Origin: Albidovulum aestuarii
GTDB lineage: Bacteria; Pseudomonadota; Alphaproteobacteria; Rhodobacterales; Rhodobacteraceae
DNA length: 64,000 bases
NCBI RefSeq assembly: GCF_029961185.1
Contig: NZ_JASBQQ010000007.1
Span: forward strand, 1 to 64,000
Direction of reading: 5' to 3'
The notes beneath the pieces are model-generated. The model made no database searches and had not been told where the DNA came from. It was given only the letters and a program-made list of their open reading frames with translations. The position numbers and the translations under genes were made by a program. Positions 9,769-20,049 of the stretch are shown in pieces (within the stretch, counting starts at the first letter, position 1; the number at the start of each line of letters is the position of its first letter).

Positions 9769-12287
9769 GCGAAACAGACGGTAAAAAACCCCTCGGCCTC
9801 GGGGGCGGGCGTTCCGGTCAGGTGAAGCAGAGCTTTTCCCATGGCCGCACGAAGAGCGTCGTCGTCGAGACGAAGCGCAAGCGCGTTGTCGTGCCGAAGC
9901 CGGGCGCACCTGCCTCCTCTGGTGGCAGTGCGGCAAGTGCGGGCGATCCTTCACGCCGTCCCGCCGGGATTTCCGATGCCGAGATGGAACGCCGTCTGAA
10001 GGCGCTTCAGGCCGCCAAGGCGCGTGAGGCCGAAGAGGCTGAACAGCGGGCCGCCGACGAGCGTCAGCGCGAGGAAGAGCGCGAGCGTCGACGCGCCGAG
10101 GCTGAGGCCAAGGAGCGCGAGGACCGTGAGCGCGAAGAAGCGCTGAAGGCCAAGGCCGAGGAAGAAGCCCGCAAGGTTCAGGAAGCCGAAGCGCGCGCTG
10201 CCCGCAAGGAAGAGATCAAGAAGCCTGCTGCAAAGCCGGCGCCTGTCGATCAGGCCGCAGCCGAGGCGGCAGCAGCCCGGGCAGAAACCAAGGGCGTCAG
10301 CACGTCCGGCCCGCGCAAAACCGACCGCGAACGCGATACCCGCAATGCCGATCGCGACAGCCGTGGCAAGGCCGGCCGTGACGAAGGCCGTCGCTCGGGC
10401 AAACTGACGCTCAGCGAGGCTTTGTCGGGCGAGGGCGGCCGTCAACGCTCACTCGCCGCGATGAAGCGCAAGCAGGAAAAGGCCCGCCAGAAGGCGATGG
10501 GCATGAATGTCCGTCCTGAAAAGCAGGTGCGCGATGTACAGCTGCCTGAGACGATCATCGTCTCGGAACTGGCCAACCGGATGGCTGAACGCGCCGCCGA
10601 CGTGGTCAAGGCCCTGATGAAGATGGGCATGATGGTCAATATGAACCAGCCCATTGACGCCGACACCGCTGAACTGGTGATCGAGGAGTTTGGACATAAC
10701 GCAGTCCGCGTATCCGACGCAGACGTCGAACAGGTCATCGACACGGTCGAGGACAAGGACGAAGACCTGCAGTCACGCCCGCCGATCATTACGATCATGG
10801 GTCATGTCGACCATGGCAAGACCTCGCTACTCGACGCGATCCGCAAGACGAATGTCGTTTCGGGCGAGGCAGGCGGCATTACCCAGCATATTGGCGCCTA
10901 TCAGGTGAAGACGGAGTCCGGCGCGGTTCTGTCCTTCCTCGACACGCCGGGCCACGCGGCCTTTACATCGATGCGGGCCCGTGGTGCGCAGGTCACGGAT
11001 ATCGTCGTTCTGGTCGTAGCCGCCGACGATGCGGTCATGCCGCAGACGGTCGAGGCGATCAACCACGCCAAGGCCGCTAAAGTACCGATGATTGTCGCTA
11101 TCAACAAATGCGACAAGCCCGCTGCCAATCCGCAGAAGGTCCGCACAGACCTCCTCCAGCACGAGGTTGTCGTCGAGGCCATGTCGGGCGATGTGCAGGA
11201 TGTGGAAGTTTCGGCCACCACCGGCAAGGGTCTTGATGCGCTGCTGGAAGCCATCGCGCTGCAGGCCGAGATCCTGGAACTGAAGGCCAACCCGAACCGC
11301 GCGGCAATGGGCGCCGTTATCGAAGCCAAGTTGGATGTTGGCCGCGGTCCGGTCGCCACCGTTCTGGTGCAGAACGGCACACTCAAGCAGGGCGATATCT
11401 TTGTTGTCGGCGAGCAGTGGGGCAAGGTCCGCGCGCTTATCAACGACAAAGGCGATCGGGTGAACGAGGCCGGACCTTCGGTGCCGGTCGAAGTTCTCGG
11501 CCTGAACGGCACGCCCGAGGCCGGTGACGTCCTGAACGTCGTCGAAACCGAGGCACAGGCGCGCGAAATCGCAAGTTATCGCGAACAGGCCGCCAAGGAC
11601 AAACGTGCCGCGGCAGGTGCCGCCACGACGCTTGAACAGCTCATGGCGAAGGCCAAGGAAGACAAGAACATCTCGGAACTGCCGATCGTCGTGAAAGCCG
11701 ACGTGCAGGGCTCTGCCGAGGCGATTGTTCAGGCTATGGAAAAAATCGGCAACGACGAAGTCCGCGTCCGGGTGCTGCATTACGGTGTCGGTGCCATCAC
11801 GGAATCGGACATCGGTCTCGCCGAAGCAAGCCAGTCTCCGGTTATCGGTTTCAACGTCCGGGCCAATGCTCCGGCACGGGCGGCGGCGAACCAAAAGGGT
11901 GTCGAGATCCGCTATTACTCTGTCATCTACGACCTTGTGGATGATGTAAAAGCGGCGGCATCAGGCCTTCTGTCGGCCGAGATTCGCGAAACCTTCATCG
12001 GCTACGCGTCGATCAAGGAGGTGTTCAAGGTTTCCGGGGTCGGCAAGGTTGCAGGGTGTCTGGTCACCGAAGGCGTCGCCCGCCGTTCGGCTGGCGTGCG
12101 CCTCTTGCGCGACGACGTGGTAATCCACGAAGGCACGCTGAAAACTCTCAAGAGATTCAAAGACGAAGTCAAAGAAGTCCAGTCCGGTCAGGAATGCGGT
12201 ATGGCCTTCGAGAACTACGAGGACATCCGTCCGGGCGATGTGATCGAAATCTTCGAACGCGAAGAAGTCGAACGTAAGCTGACATAA
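9765..12287 (+). CDS. infB: Translation initiation factor IF-2
   Basis: The 840-residue GTPase delivers initiator tRNA to the 30S subunit. An IF2 N-terminal box ([16 protein letters not shown]) is followed by a highly charged, Glu/Arg/Lys/Ala-rich linker to about residue 240, a second IF2-N domain, then the G domain with GHVDHGKTS (about 346-354), DTPGHAAF (about 392) and NKCD (about 446), and domains II-IV. The linker is low in complexity and gives large antisense reading frames. The start overlaps the preceding gene by four bases (ATGA). A strong hairpin follows the stop directly. Confidence 0.97.
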   Translation: MSETDGKKPLGLGGGRSGQVKQSFSHGRTKSVVVETKRKRVVVPKPGAPASSGGSAASAGDPSRRPAGISDAEMERRLKALQAAKAREAEEAEQRAADERQREEERERRRAEAEAKEREDREREEALKAKAEEEARKVQEAEARAARKEEIKKPAAKPAPVDQAAAEAAAARAETKGVSTSGPRKTDRERDTRNADRDSRGKAGRDEGRRSGKLTLSEALSGEGGRQRSLAAMKRKQEKARQKAMGMNVRPEKQVRDVQLPETIIVSELANRMAERAADVVKALMKMGMMVNMNQPIDADTAELVIEEFGHNAVRVSDADVEQVIDTVEDKDEDLQSRPPIITIMGHVDHGKTSLLDAIRKTNVVSGEAGGITQHIGAYQVKTESGAVLSFLDTPGHAAFTSMRARGAQVTDIVVLVVAADDAVMPQTVEAINHAKAAKVPMIVAINKCDKPAANPQKVRTDLLQHEVVVEAMSGDVQDVEVSATTGKGLDALLEAIALQAEILELKANPNRAAMGAVIEAKLDVGRGPVATVLVQNGTLKQGDIFVVGEQWGKVRALINDKGDRVNEAGPSVPVEVLGLNGTPEAGDVLNVVETEAQAREIASYREQAAKDKRAAAGAATTLEQLMAKAKEDKNISELPIVVKADVQGSAEAIVQAMEKIGNDEVRVRVLHYGVGAITESDIGLAEASQSPVIGFNVRANAPARAAANQKGVEIRYYSVIYDLVDDVKAAASGLLSAEIRETFIGYASIKEVFKVSGVGKVAGCLVTEGVARRSAGVRLLRDDVVIHEGTLKTLKRFKDEVKEVQSGQECGMAFENYEDIRPGDVIEIFEREEVERKLT

Positions 12288-12312
12288 AAATGGGGCCGCG
12301 AGGCCCCATTTT
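12287..12312. terminator. Intrinsic terminator after infB
   Basis: AAAATGGGGCC (12287-12297), loop GCGA and GGCCCCATTTT (12302-12312) form a perfect 11-bp stem with A and T tracts on both sides, so it can act on either strand. It begins in the last base of the infB stop codon. Confidence 0.85.
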
Positions 12313-12320
12313 ACGGTACT

Positions 12321-12352
12321 GAAAAGGTCGCCTGGGTCAGGCGGCCTTTTTC
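12321..12352. terminator. Second hairpin behind infB, overlapping the end of the small minus-strand gene
   Basis: GAAAAGGTCGCC (12321-12332) pairs with GGCGGCCTTTTTC (12340-12352) across a short loop with one G-T pair, followed on the plus strand by a T-run. It overlaps the last codons (KKAA) of the minus-strand gene at 12337-12474. It may act as a backup terminator for infB and as part of the small gene's 3' end. Confidence 0.55.
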
Positions 12353-12474
12353 GTAACCGGGTATCCTTCGAAGATGAGTTGACCGACCCGGACGAGAATC
12401 TTTCCATTTTCGAGCTGGCGCTCGAAAACTCCCTGAACGGAAACGCAACTCCCAAGAGTGATGGTGCGCAGCAT
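12337..12474 (-). CDS. Small 45-residue hypothetical protein, conserved-looking
   Basis: The predicted product begins MLRTITLGSCVSVQG and ends EGYPVTKKAA, with a regular beta-strand alternation (GKILVRVGQLIFEG) that looks like a folded small protein rather than chance. The ATG at 12474 has a GGGGAGTT ribosome binding site at the right distance; an upstream in-frame ATG at 12519 has none. To my recollection similar 40-50 residue proteins with an RTI-LGSCVSVQG start occur in Rhodobacteraceae, but I could not check. No function is known to me. It is monocistronic and converges on infB. Confidence 0.6.
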   Translation of the reverse strand: MLRTITLGSCVSVQGVFERQLENGKILVRVGQLIFEGYPVTKKAA

Positions 12475-12650
12475 CGCGTAAACTCCCCAACGGCGGGCTG
12501 CTAATATCGTAGCAATCACTCGTTAACGGGGCACTAATGACTGGCCCGGATTTGTAGCGTTATTCTCCCGCATTTGGAAACGATTATTAGTCATCGCTGC
12601 CTATCGGCGGGAAATCTCCTCAACCTATAGCTGCATAAACTACAAAAATG

Positions 12651-13067
12651 TCAAAGCCAATCGCGCAATACGGGAATCAGGGGCAGATCGGCCGGTGGCA
12701 TCGGATAGTTGCGAAGATCCTTGGCCCTTACCCAAGCCAGTTCCTGATTCTCACGTGATTGCGGCGTACCTTGCCACTTTCGGCAGGCAAAGACCGGCAT
12801 CAGCAGGTGGAAATCGTCATAGGCATGACTGGCAAATGTCAGCGGCGCGAGGCAGCTTTTCCAGGTATCGATGCCCAGTTCCTCGTGCAGTTCACGAATC
12901 AACGCGGCCTCGGGCGTTTCACCCGGCTCCACCTTGCCGCCGGGAAACTCCCAAAGGCCAGCCATGGACTTCCCCTCGGGTCGCTTGGCCAGCAGCACGC
13001 GACCGTCCATGTCGATCAGGGCGACGGCAGAGACCAGTATGACCTTCACCGACGCCCCCTGCTTCAC
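12651..13067 (-). CDS. mutT: (Deoxy)nucleoside triphosphate pyrophosphohydrolase, MutT-like Nudix
   Basis: The 138-residue protein has a complete Nudix box at residues 44-66 (GKVEPGETPEAALIRELHEE then LGI), fitting G-x5-E-x7-REU-x-EE-x-GU, and the MutT pattern AKRPEGKSMAGLWEFPGG before it. MutT hydrolyses 8-oxo-dGTP and prevents A-to-C transversions. Translation probably starts at a GTG whose last bases overlap the argJ stop (GTGA), so the two genes are coupled, an association often seen in this family (argJ-mutT). Confidence 0.9.
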   Translation of the reverse strand: MKQGASVKVILVSAVALIDMDGRVLLAKRPEGKSMAGLWEFPGGKVEPGETPEAALIRELHEELGIDTWKSCLAPLTFASHAYDDFHLLMPVFACRKWQGTPQSRENQELAWVRAKDLRNYPMPPADLPLIPVLRDWL

Positions 13068-14494
13068 GACCGGTAATCGGCGTTGATATCGATGTAGCCG
13101 TGGGTCAGATCACAGGTCCAGACGCTCTTGGCGGCCTTACCCAAACCGAGATCGACCTGGATCAGCAGTTCCTCACCCTTCATATAAGCCGAGGTCTGTT
13201 CTTCGGAGTAATCCGGACTGCGCCAGCCATTCTCGGCGACGAGGATATCGCCGAACCGGATCGACAGCTTGTCGCGATCCGCCTTGCCGCCGGACTTGCC
13301 GACCGCCATGACGATGCGGCCCCAATTGGCGTCTTCACCCGCAATCGCGGTCTTGACCAAAGGCGAGTTGGCGATAGCAATTGCGATACGGTGGGCGTTG
13401 GCGGCATCCGATGCGCCGGTCACGCGGACCTCGACGAACTTGGTCGCGCCTTCGCCGTCCTTCACCACCTGGTGAGCAAGGTCCATCATCACGCCGCGCA
13501 GGGCTGCTTCAAAGGCCTTGGCGGCTTTAGATCGCATGTCGGTGATCTCAGCCGCTTTCGACTTGCCAGTCGCCGCGACGATAAGCGCGTCCGAGGTGGA
13601 AGTGTCGCTGTCCACGGTAATCGCATTGAAGGTCTGGTCGGTCTGTCGCGAGACCATCTTTTGCAGGTTGGCGGCCGAGATTTTCGCGTCGGTGAAGATA
13701 TAGACCAACATCGTCGCCATGTCCGGCGCGATCATGCCCGAGCCTTTGGCGATGCCGGCAATGCGGATCTTGCCGCCTTCACCCTCTACCTCGGCCATCG
13801 AGCCCTTGGGGAAGGTGTCAGTCGTCATAATCGCCCGCGCGGCCAGTTCGATCGCATCGCCCGAGAGCGCAGACTTCAGATCATCGAGTTTCGCCGTAAT
13901 GCGCTCATGCGGCAGCGGTTCGCCGATGACACCGGTGGACGAGGAGAGGACACGCGATACCGGAATGCCGAGCGCCTTGGCCACGCCACCTGTCACCGCA
14001 TCTACCGCCTCTTGTCCCAATGCGCCGGTAAAAGCGTTGGCATTGCCCGAATTGACGATGATCGCAGCGCCGTCTTTCGGCCCCGCCGCCTTCTTCAGCT
14101 TGGCCTGACAGTCCAGAATGCAGGCCGCGCGCGTGGAGGAGCGAGTGAAAGCGCCGGCGATAGTCGTTCCGGGCGCGAGACGGGCAAGCATCACATCGGT
14201 GCGGTTTTTGTAGCGCACGTTGGCCTCAACTGCGGCGAATTCGACGCCCGCGATCCTAGGCAGGGCCGGAAACCCTTCCTTGGGTGCCAGCGGGGAGACC
14301 GGATTGGCCTTCTTCGTCTTGGCAGCAACCGCATTAGCCATGTCCGAAACAGCATCGCTGACCGCCTTGTAGGCATCTCCCGCCGCCTCTTCCAGTTGCG
14401 GGCGGACGTCCTCATTAAACTGTTTGCGCAGCTTTTTGAGTTTGCCTTTCAGCTTTTTTGCTTCGGCCTTCCAGTCATTGCCTTTCTTGGCCAT
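13064..14494 (-). CDS. argJ: Bifunctional glutamate N-acetyltransferase / amino-acid acetyltransferase ArgJ, with an N-terminal extension
   Basis: The 476-residue enzyme makes N-acetylglutamate and recycles the acetyl group from N-acetylornithine in arginine biosynthesis. The ArgJ core begins near residue 67 (SPLAPKEGFPALPRIAGVEFA). The TGVIG oxyanion-hole segment is at 187-191 and the self-cleavage site with nucleophile Thr261 lies in GSGMIAPDMATML. Ordinary ArgJ is about 400-410 residues; here residues 1-63 are an extra Lys/Ala-rich, helix-forming segment (KKLKGKLKKLRKQFNEDV and a second Ala-rich helix). The ATG at 14494 follows a GAGGAG ribosome binding site. The gene follows a parvulin gene and precedes mutT. 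Confidence in ArgJ is high; the role of the extension is unknown. Confidence 0.95.
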   Translation of the reverse strand: MAKKGNDWKAEAKKLKGKLKKLRKQFNEDVRPQLEEAAGDAYKAVSDAVSDMANAVAAKTKKANPVSPLAPKEGFPALPRIAGVEFAAVEANVRYKNRTDVMLARLAPGTTIAGAFTRSSTRAACILDCQAKLKKAAGPKDGAAIIVNSGNANAFTGALGQEAVDAVTGGVAKALGIPVSRVLSSSTGVIGEPLPHERITAKLDDLKSALSGDAIELAARAIMTTDTFPKGSMAEVEGEGGKIRIAGIAKGSGMIAPDMATMLVYIFTDAKISAANLQKMVSRQTDQTFNAITVDSDTSTSDALIVAATGKSKAAEITDMRSKAAKAFEAALRGVMMDLAHQVVKDGEGATKFVEVRVTGASDAANAHRIAIAIANSPLVKTAIAGEDANWGRIVMAVGKSGGKADRDKLSIRFGDILVAENGWRSPDYSEEQTSAYMKGEELLIQVDLGLGKAAKSVWTCDLTHGYIDINADYRS

Positions 14495-14517
14495 CGCCAA
14501 TCTCCTCGCTGGAGTGT

Positions 14518-15366
14518 TCAGTTATCAAGTAGTTCCGTGTTTTTCAGGATGGCCGGATCGATGCCCTCGACCATTTTCTCTACCTCGGCCGCATCGCTCA
14601 CCGCCTTGACCTTTTCCTCGACCGCAGCACCCTGCAATTCGCCCGCCAGCTCATCGCGCACGTCGTCGATGGTCGGGGCGGCGGCGCTGCGGATCTCGTT
14701 CAGCTTAATTATGTGCCAGCCGAACTGAGACTCAACCGGGTCAGAGACCTGACCCGGCTCCATCGCGATAACGGCGTCTTCGAAGGGCTTGACCATCATG
14801 CCGACACCGAACCAGCCAAGATCGCCGCCGGCAGCAGCCGATCCGCGATCCGTCGACTTTTCGGTGGCCTTTGCCGCGAAGTCCGCGCCGCCGTCGATTT
14901 CGGCTTTTAGCGCCTTCGCTTCGTCCTCGGTCTCAACGAGGATATGGGCCGCACTATATTCCTTGCCCGGCTCCTGGCTGGCATAGCGCTCATCGAAGAG
15001 CGCTGCGATCTTCTCTTCCGTAACGGCGGCCTTTGCCGTCTCATCAAGCGTCACAGCCGCAAGGTAGCTACGGCGATTGTTTTCCAGCACCAGCGTATCG
15101 CGCTTGCGCAGATTGGTCTCGGCCTCGGCCGACAGGGAAACCTGCTGGATAATCTGGTCGAGAATGCCGTCAAACAGGGTCTTGTCGTCAAGCTGCAGGT
15201 ATTGCGCGGGAAGATTGTCGCGCAGCGCGATCATGTGGCCAAGCGTGATTTCCGTCCCGTTTACAGTCGCCACGATAGTATCGGCCGTCGGGTCTTCGGC
15301 GCGGGCCGTGCCGGTGAGTGCCAGCGACACCGCAAAAGCGCCGAGAATGTGGACCGGTTTCAACAT
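14518..15366 (-). CDS. Periplasmic parvulin-type peptidyl-prolyl cis-trans isomerase
   Basis: The 282-residue protein has a signal peptide (residues 1-23, ending TGTARA), an N-terminal SurA-like helical region, and a parvulin domain at about 125-220 (YSAAHILVETEDEA; GGDLGWFGVGMMVKPFEDAV; SQFGWHIIKL). It probably helps outer-membrane protein folding. The ATG at 15366 has GGAGACG in front and gives a proper signal peptide; the frame is open nine codons further upstream. It is 23 bases upstream of argJ and probably in the same operon, divergent from secA, so a folding factor and the Sec motor share one intergenic region. Confidence 0.9.
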   Translation of the reverse strand: MLKPVHILGAFAVSLALTGTARAEDPTADTIVATVNGTEITLGHMIALRDNLPAQYLQLDDKTLFDGILDQIIQQVSLSAEAETNLRKRDTLVLENNRRSYLAAVTLDETAKAAVTEEKIAALFDERYASQEPGKEYSAAHILVETEDEAKALKAEIDGGADFAAKATEKSTDRGSAAAGGDLGWFGVGMMVKPFEDAVIAMEPGQVSDPVESQFGWHIIKLNEIRSAAAPTIDDVRDELAGELQGAAVEEKVKAVSDAAEVEKMVEGIDPAILKNTELLDN

Positions 15367-15403
15367 CGTGACGTCTCCTTCAGGGCCGCTCATGGAGGCG
15401 GCG

Positions 15404-15432
15404 TTGACTATCGCACGGCAGACCCTTACATC
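15404..15432 (+). promoter_or_regulatory. Candidate sigma-70 promoter of secA
   Basis: TTGACT at 15404-15409 and TACATC at 15427-15432 are 17 bases apart in the 185-base gap between the parvulin gene and secA. The start would be near 15439, leaving a leader of about 113 bases. The -35 is strong, the -10 only fair. Confidence 0.4.
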
Positions 15433-15551
15433 GCGATGGTCCAGTGAAGGCCTGCCGCGCCTTTGTTCGCCGTCGTTCTAGGCGTAGCGAGAGATGGCGG
15501 CAAGGCCGCGTTTCACCGGAGCGAACTCAGTCGAACCCGAGCGGAGAAAAC

Positions 15552-18248
15552 ATGCTGGGCCTCGGAACTATCGCCAAGAAGGTCTTCGGCACGCCGAACG
15601 ACCGCAAGGTCAAATCGGTCCGCCCGCTGGTGGAAAAGATCAATTCCCTCGAACCGGAATACGAAAAGTTTTCGGATGAGGAGATCAAGCAGAAGACGAA
15701 AGAACTCGCGAACCGGGTAGAGCAGGGCGAAAGCCTTGACGACGTGCTTGTTGAAGCCTTCGCGAACTGTCGCGAAGGGGCCAAGCGGGCGCTGGGTCTC
15801 AGGGCATTCGATGTGCAGCTCATGGGCGGCATCTTCCTGCATCAGGGCAATATTTCGGAAATGAAAACGGGCGAGGGCAAGACCCTCGTCGCGACCTTCC
15901 CGGCTTATCTGAACGCGCTTTCGGGCAAGGGTGTGCATATCGTCACGGTCAATGACTACCTGGCCAAACGTGACGCGGAATGGATGGGCAAGGTATATGC
16001 CCAGCTCGGTATGACCACTGGCGTCGTCTATCCCTTCCAGGAGGCCGAGGAGAAGCGCGCCGCCTACATGGCGGACGTAACCTATGCCACGAACAACGAA
16101 CTTGGCTTCGACTACCTACGCGACAACATGCGCGGCAGCGTCGAAGAGATGATGCAGCGCGGGCATAACTTCGCCATCGTCGACGAGGTGGACAGTATTC
16201 TCATCGACGAAGCGAGGACGCCTCTGATCATTTCCGGCCCAAGCCAGGACCGGTCGGAGCTTTACATAACGCTCGACAAGTTCATCCCGGAACTGACCGA
16301 AGAGCACTACAAGCTCGACGAAAAACAGCGCAACGCGACTTTCTCGGAAGCAGGCAACGATTTTCTTGAGCAGCGGCTGTCTGCTGCGGGCCTGCTGCCT
16401 GAAGGCCAGACTCTTTACGATCCGGAATCGACAACAATCGTTCACCATGTGAACCAGGCGCTTCGTGCCCATAAGATGTTCAAAAAGGACCAGCACTATA
16501 TCGTCCGCAATGGCGAGGTCGTGCTGATCGACGAGTTTACCGGCCGGATGATGCCGGGACGTCGGCTATCGGATGGGCTGCATCAGGCGATCGAAGCCAA
16601 GGAAGGCGTGTCAATCCAGCCAGAGAACGTGACGCTCGCCTCCGTTACATTCCAGAACTACTTCCGTTTGTACAACAAGCTCGCCGGTATGACCGGCACG
16701 GCCGCAACCGAGGCCGAGGAATTCGCGGATATCTACGGGCTGGGCGTGGTCGAAGTACCCACAAACAAGCCCATCGCCCGCAAGGACGACCACGATCAGG
16801 TCTATCGCACCCAACGGGAGAAATACGAGGCGATCATCAAGCGCATCCGCAAGGCCAACGAAAAAGGCCAGCCGGTTCTCGTCGGCACGACCTCAATCGA
16901 GAAATCCGAACTCCTGAGCGAGATGCTGACGAAGGAAGGCATCAAGCACAACGTCCTCAACGCCCGCCAGCATGAGCAGGAGGCGATGATCGTCGCGGAG
17001 GCCGGCAAGCTTGGTGCCGTGACCATCGCCACGAACATGGCCGGGCGCGGCACCGACATCAAGCTTGGCGGAAATGTCGAATTCAAGGTGATGGAGGCCA
17101 TCGCCGCTGACCCCGAAGCCCATCCCGACGAAGTGCGTGCGCGGATCGAGGAGGCGCACAAGGCCGATGAAGATGCGGTCAAGGAAGCGGGCGGGTTGTT
17201 CGTTCTGGCCACCGAACGCCACGAAAGCCGCCGCATCGACAACCAGCTGCGCGGCCGGTCTGGCCGTCAGGGCGACCCGGGGCGGTCCTCGTTCTACCTG
17301 TCGCTGGAAGATGACCTGATGAGGATCTTCGGGTCTGAAAAGCTGGACGCGGTCCTGTCAAAGCTTGGCATGGGCGAGGGCGAGGCGATCATTCACCCAT
17401 GGGTGAACAAGTCACTGGAACGCGCGCAGGCCAAGGTCGAAGGCCGTAACTTTGATATGCGCAAGCAGATCCTGAAGTTCGACGACGTCATGAACGATCA
17501 GCGCAAAGTGATCTTCGGCCAGAGGCTGGAGATCATGCAGGCCGAGGATATCGAAGAAATTGCCCAGGATATGCGCCATCAGGTCATAGACGATCTGGTG
17601 GACGAATACCTGCCGCCGAAATCCTACGCCGAACAGTGGAACTCCGAAGGCCTCTACGCCACGATTATGGAGAAGCTGACGCTGGATCTGCCGGTCATTG
17701 ACTGGGCCAAGGAAGACGGTGTCGATCAGGACGAGATGCGCGAACGGCTGTACAAAGCATCGGATGACCTCATGGCCGAGAAGGCCTCTGCCTTCGGGCC
17801 GGATACGATGCGCCAGATTGAAAAGCAGTTTCTGCTTCAGACCATCGACGCGAAATGGCGCGAACATCTGGTAACGCTGGAACACCTGCGCTCGGTTGTC
17901 GGATTCCGGGGCTACGCGCAGCGCGATCCGCTGAACGAATACAAGTCCGAAGCCTTCACATTGTTTGAAAACCTTCTCGACGGTTTGCGCGAGGAAGTGA
18001 CGCAAAAGCTGGCCCATGTCCGGCCAATGTCTGAAGAGGAACAGCGCGCTCTGCTTGCCCAGATGGAGCAGCAACGCACCACAGGGAAAGCCCCGGAAAA
18101 AAGCGTAGAGACCGAAGCTGCGGACGCGCAACCGGCTCCGGGATTTGATGAGACCGACCCATCAACCTGGGGCAACCCGGGCCGCAATGATCTCTGCCCC
18201 TGTGGTTCGGGCAACAAGTTCAAGCATTGCCACGGAAAGCTCGCCTAA
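15552..18248 (+). CDS. secA: Preprotein translocase ATPase SecA
   Basis: The 898-residue motor drives export of unfolded preproteins through SecYEG. The N terminus is canonical ([14 protein letters not shown]), Walker A is at about 104-112 (MKTGEGKTL), the [19 protein letters not shown] segment marks NBD1 and the preprotein-binding region, and NBD2 contains [12 protein letters not shown] and RSGRQGDPG. The C terminus keeps the zinc-binding, SecB-interacting motif [14 protein letters not shown]. The ATG at 15552 follows GCGGAGAAAAC. The reading frame extends upstream to 15444 without family sequence. A 9-bp hairpin follows the stop. Confidence 0.98.
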   Translation: MLGLGTIAKKVFGTPNDRKVKSVRPLVEKINSLEPEYEKFSDEEIKQKTKELANRVEQGESLDDVLVEAFANCREGAKRALGLRAFDVQLMGGIFLHQGNISEMKTGEGKTLVATFPAYLNALSGKGVHIVTVNDYLAKRDAEWMGKVYAQLGMTTGVVYPFQEAEEKRAAYMADVTYATNNELGFDYLRDNMRGSVEEMMQRGHNFAIVDEVDSILIDEARTPLIISGPSQDRSELYITLDKFIPELTEEHYKLDEKQRNATFSEAGNDFLEQRLSAAGLLPEGQTLYDPESTTIVHHVNQALRAHKMFKKDQHYIVRNGEVVLIDEFTGRMMPGRRLSDGLHQAIEAKEGVSIQPENVTLASVTFQNYFRLYNKLAGMTGTAATEAEEFADIYGLGVVEVPTNKPIARKDDHDQVYRTQREKYEAIIKRIRKANEKGQPVLVGTTSIEKSELLSEMLTKEGIKHNVLNARQHEQEAMIVAEAGKLGAVTIATNMAGRGTDIKLGGNVEFKVMEAIAADPEAHPDEVRARIEEAHKADEDAVKEAGGLFVLATERHESRRIDNQLRGRSGRQGDPGRSSFYLSLEDDLMRIFGSEKLDAVLSKLGMGEGEAIIHPWVNKSLERAQAKVEGRNFDMRKQILKFDDVMNDQRKVIFGQRLEIMQAEDIEEIAQDMRHQVIDDLVDEYLPPKSYAEQWNSEGLYATIMEKLTLDLPVIDWAKEDGVDQDEMRERLYKASDDLMAEKASAFGPDTMRQIEKQFLLQTIDAKWREHLVTLEHLRSVVGFRGYAQRDPLNEYKSEAFTLFENLLDGLREEVTQKLAHVRPMSEEEQRALLAQMEQQRTTGKAPEKSVETEAADAQPAPGFDETDPSTWGNPGRNDLCPCGSGNKFKHCHGKLA

Positions 18249-18256
18249 ATTTGGCG

Positions 18257-18279
18257 CTGCGGGCCGCTCAGGCCCGCAG
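18257..18279. terminator. Shared hairpin between convergent secA and pip
   Basis: CTGCGGGCC (18257-18265) and GGCCCGCAG (18271-18279) form a perfect 9-bp stem with a 5-base loop. It starts eight bases after the secA stop and overlaps the last codons of pip. No T-run follows, so termination may be weak or Rho-assisted. Confidence 0.5.
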
Positions 18280-19236
18280 ACCGTCCATGACCCGGATCAG
18301 TTCGGTGGATATGCCGGGTTCGGACAGGGCGTGACCAGCGGCGGGGATCATTCGCAGTTCTGACCGTTTCCAGTGCTGCGCCAACATCCATGCCGACACG
18401 GGTGGACAGATCATGTCATAGCGGCCCTGAACGATCGTTGCCGGCACGTCTTTAAGACGGTGAAGGTCACGCAGGATCTGGCCATCGGCTTCCAGAAAGC
18501 CGCGGTTTAGGAAGTAGTGGTTTTCCAGCCGTGCGAAGGCGCGGGCATAGTCGCCAGGTGCCTCGCCTGCAACGCCGTCATGATCGATGCTCGCCAACGC
18601 ATTTTCCCAACCGGTCCAGGCGCGGGCAAACCGAATTTCAGTGGCCATATCCTCACAGAAAAGACGGCTGTGATAGGCGGCGATCATGTCGTCCTGTTCG
18701 GCCGCCGGGATATGGCGGACGAAATCCTGCCAGCGATCCGGGTAGAACGCCCCGGCGCCGCCGCCATAGAACCAGGCCAGTTCCCCTTCGGTCATCAGGA
18801 AAACGCCGCGCAGGACCAGATGACGGGCGCGTTCGGGATGGGTCTGTGCATAGATCAAAGCAAGCGTCGCGCCCCAGCTTCCGCCGAAGACGATCCAGTT
18901 CTCGATGCCAAGCTCAGTCCGGATACGTTCGATATCGGCCACCAGATGCCAGGTCGTGTTGGCCTCTACACTCGCATGGGGTCGCGAACGGCCGCAGCCG
19001 CGCTGGTCGAACAGAATCACCCGGTAGGTCGAGGGATCAAAATAGCGTCGCATTGCGGGGGAACAGCCACCGCCCGGCCCGCCATGCAGCACAATAACCG
19101 GCTGGCCCGAAGGATGGCCGCATTGCTCGACATAGATGCGGTGCCCGTCGCCCACGTCCAGAAACCGCTGATCGAACGGTTCGACCTGCGGATAAAGAAA
19201 GGTGCCTGTGCGCTTTTGCCCTGCGATCCGGTCCAT
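18268..19236 (-). CDS. pip: Prolyl aminopeptidase (proline iminopeptidase, S33 family)
   Basis: The 322-residue alpha/beta hydrolase removes N-terminal proline from peptides. The oxyanion motif HGGPGGG is at 51-57, the nucleophile Ser120 lies in GGSWGAT, and the acid and histidine appear as GRYDMICP and AAGHALS near the C terminus. Length and the PQVEPFDQRFLDVGDGHRIYVEQCG opening fit the bacterial family. The ATG at 19236 is preferred; the frame runs on upstream to 19395 through the divergent ubiG gene. No ribosome binding site is visible, and TATATA ends eight bases before the ATG, so the message may be leaderless or nearly so. Confidence 0.92.
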   Translation of the reverse strand: MDRIAGQKRTGTFLYPQVEPFDQRFLDVGDGHRIYVEQCGHPSGQPVIVLHGGPGGGCSPAMRRYFDPSTYRVILFDQRGCGRSRPHASVEANTTWHLVADIERIRTELGIENWIVFGGSWGATLALIYAQTHPERARHLVLRGVFLMTEGELAWFYGGGAGAFYPDRWQDFVRHIPAAEQDDMIAAYHSRLFCEDMATEIRFARAWTGWENALASIDHDGVAGEAPGDYARAFARLENHYFLNRGFLEADGQILRDLHRLKDVPATIVQGRYDMICPPVSAWMLAQHWKRSELRMIPAAGHALSEPGISTELIRVMDGLRA

Positions 19237-19303
19237 GGATTGACTATATACCGGGAAACACCCCGCCCGCCATGGGTGGAATATGAACTGCCGGAGAGGA
19301 AAA

Positions 19304-20047
19304 ATGGCGCGCCAAACCAGCACGGTCGATCCCGCCGAGGTCGCGAAATTCGAAGCGATGGCGGCGGAATGGTGGGACCCGCATGGCAAGTTCAAACCAC
19401 TGCATATGATGAATCCGGTGCGGCTCGACTACATCACCCGCCAGATCGCCGCCGAGTTCGGCCGCGACCTGACCGGGCCAAAACCTTTCGCGGGTCTGCG
19501 ACTGCTCGATATCGGCTGCGGCGGCGGGCTTCTGTCGGAACCAATGGCGCGGCTTGGCGCCGAGGTCGTCGGTGCTGACGCCGCAGCGCGCAACATCCCG
19601 GTGGCGCAGATCCATGCCGAAGAGCAGGGGTTGGCCATCGACTACCGCCACACCACCGCCGAGGCGCTGGTTGCGGGTGGCGAGCTCTTTGACGTGGTGC
19701 TTGCCATGGAGATCGTTGAGCATGTGGCCAATCCGGCGAGTTTTGTCGCAACGTGCCGCGACCTTCTAAAGCCCGGCGGTTTGATGATTGCCTCGACCAT
19801 CAACCGAAACGCCAAAAGCTTCATGGCCGCTATCGTCGGCGCCGAATGGGTAATGCGCTGGCTGCCAAAGGGCACACATGACTGGGCCAAGTTCATTACG
19901 CCGGACGAGTTGTACGGCCACCTGGAAGGCGCAGGTCTGACGCCGGTCGACAAGAAGGGCTTTGTCTTCAACCCGGTCAGCTGGCAATGGTCGATATCGG
20001 ATCGCGATCTTTCGGTGAACTACGTGACCGCTGGCGTTCGCCGCTGA
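19304..20047 (+). CDS. ubiG: Ubiquinone biosynthesis O-methyltransferase UbiG
   Basis: The 247-residue enzyme carries out the two O-methylations in ubiquinone synthesis. It has the family N terminus ([37 protein letters not shown]), SAM-binding motif I ([20 protein letters not shown]), and the later motifs [11 protein letters not shown] and [29 protein letters not shown] ribosome binding site precedes the ATG at 19304. It is divergent from pip and converges with the marR gene two bases after its stop. Confidence 0.96.
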   Translation: MARQTSTVDPAEVAKFEAMAAEWWDPHGKFKPLHMMNPVRLDYITRQIAAEFGRDLTGPKPFAGLRLLDIGCGGGLLSEPMARLGAEVVGADAAARNIPVAQIHAEEQGLAIDYRHTTAEALVAGGELFDVVLAMEIVEHVANPASFVATCRDLLKPGGLMIASTINRNAKSFMAAIVGAEWVMRWLPKGTHDWAKFITPDELYGHLEGAGLTPVDKKGFVFNPVSWQWSISDRDLSVNYVTAGVRR

Positions 20048-20049
20048 TT

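Noticed and set aside
13100-14728. 542-codon open frame on the plus strand
   Set aside because: Antisense shadow of argJ with no recognisable domain.
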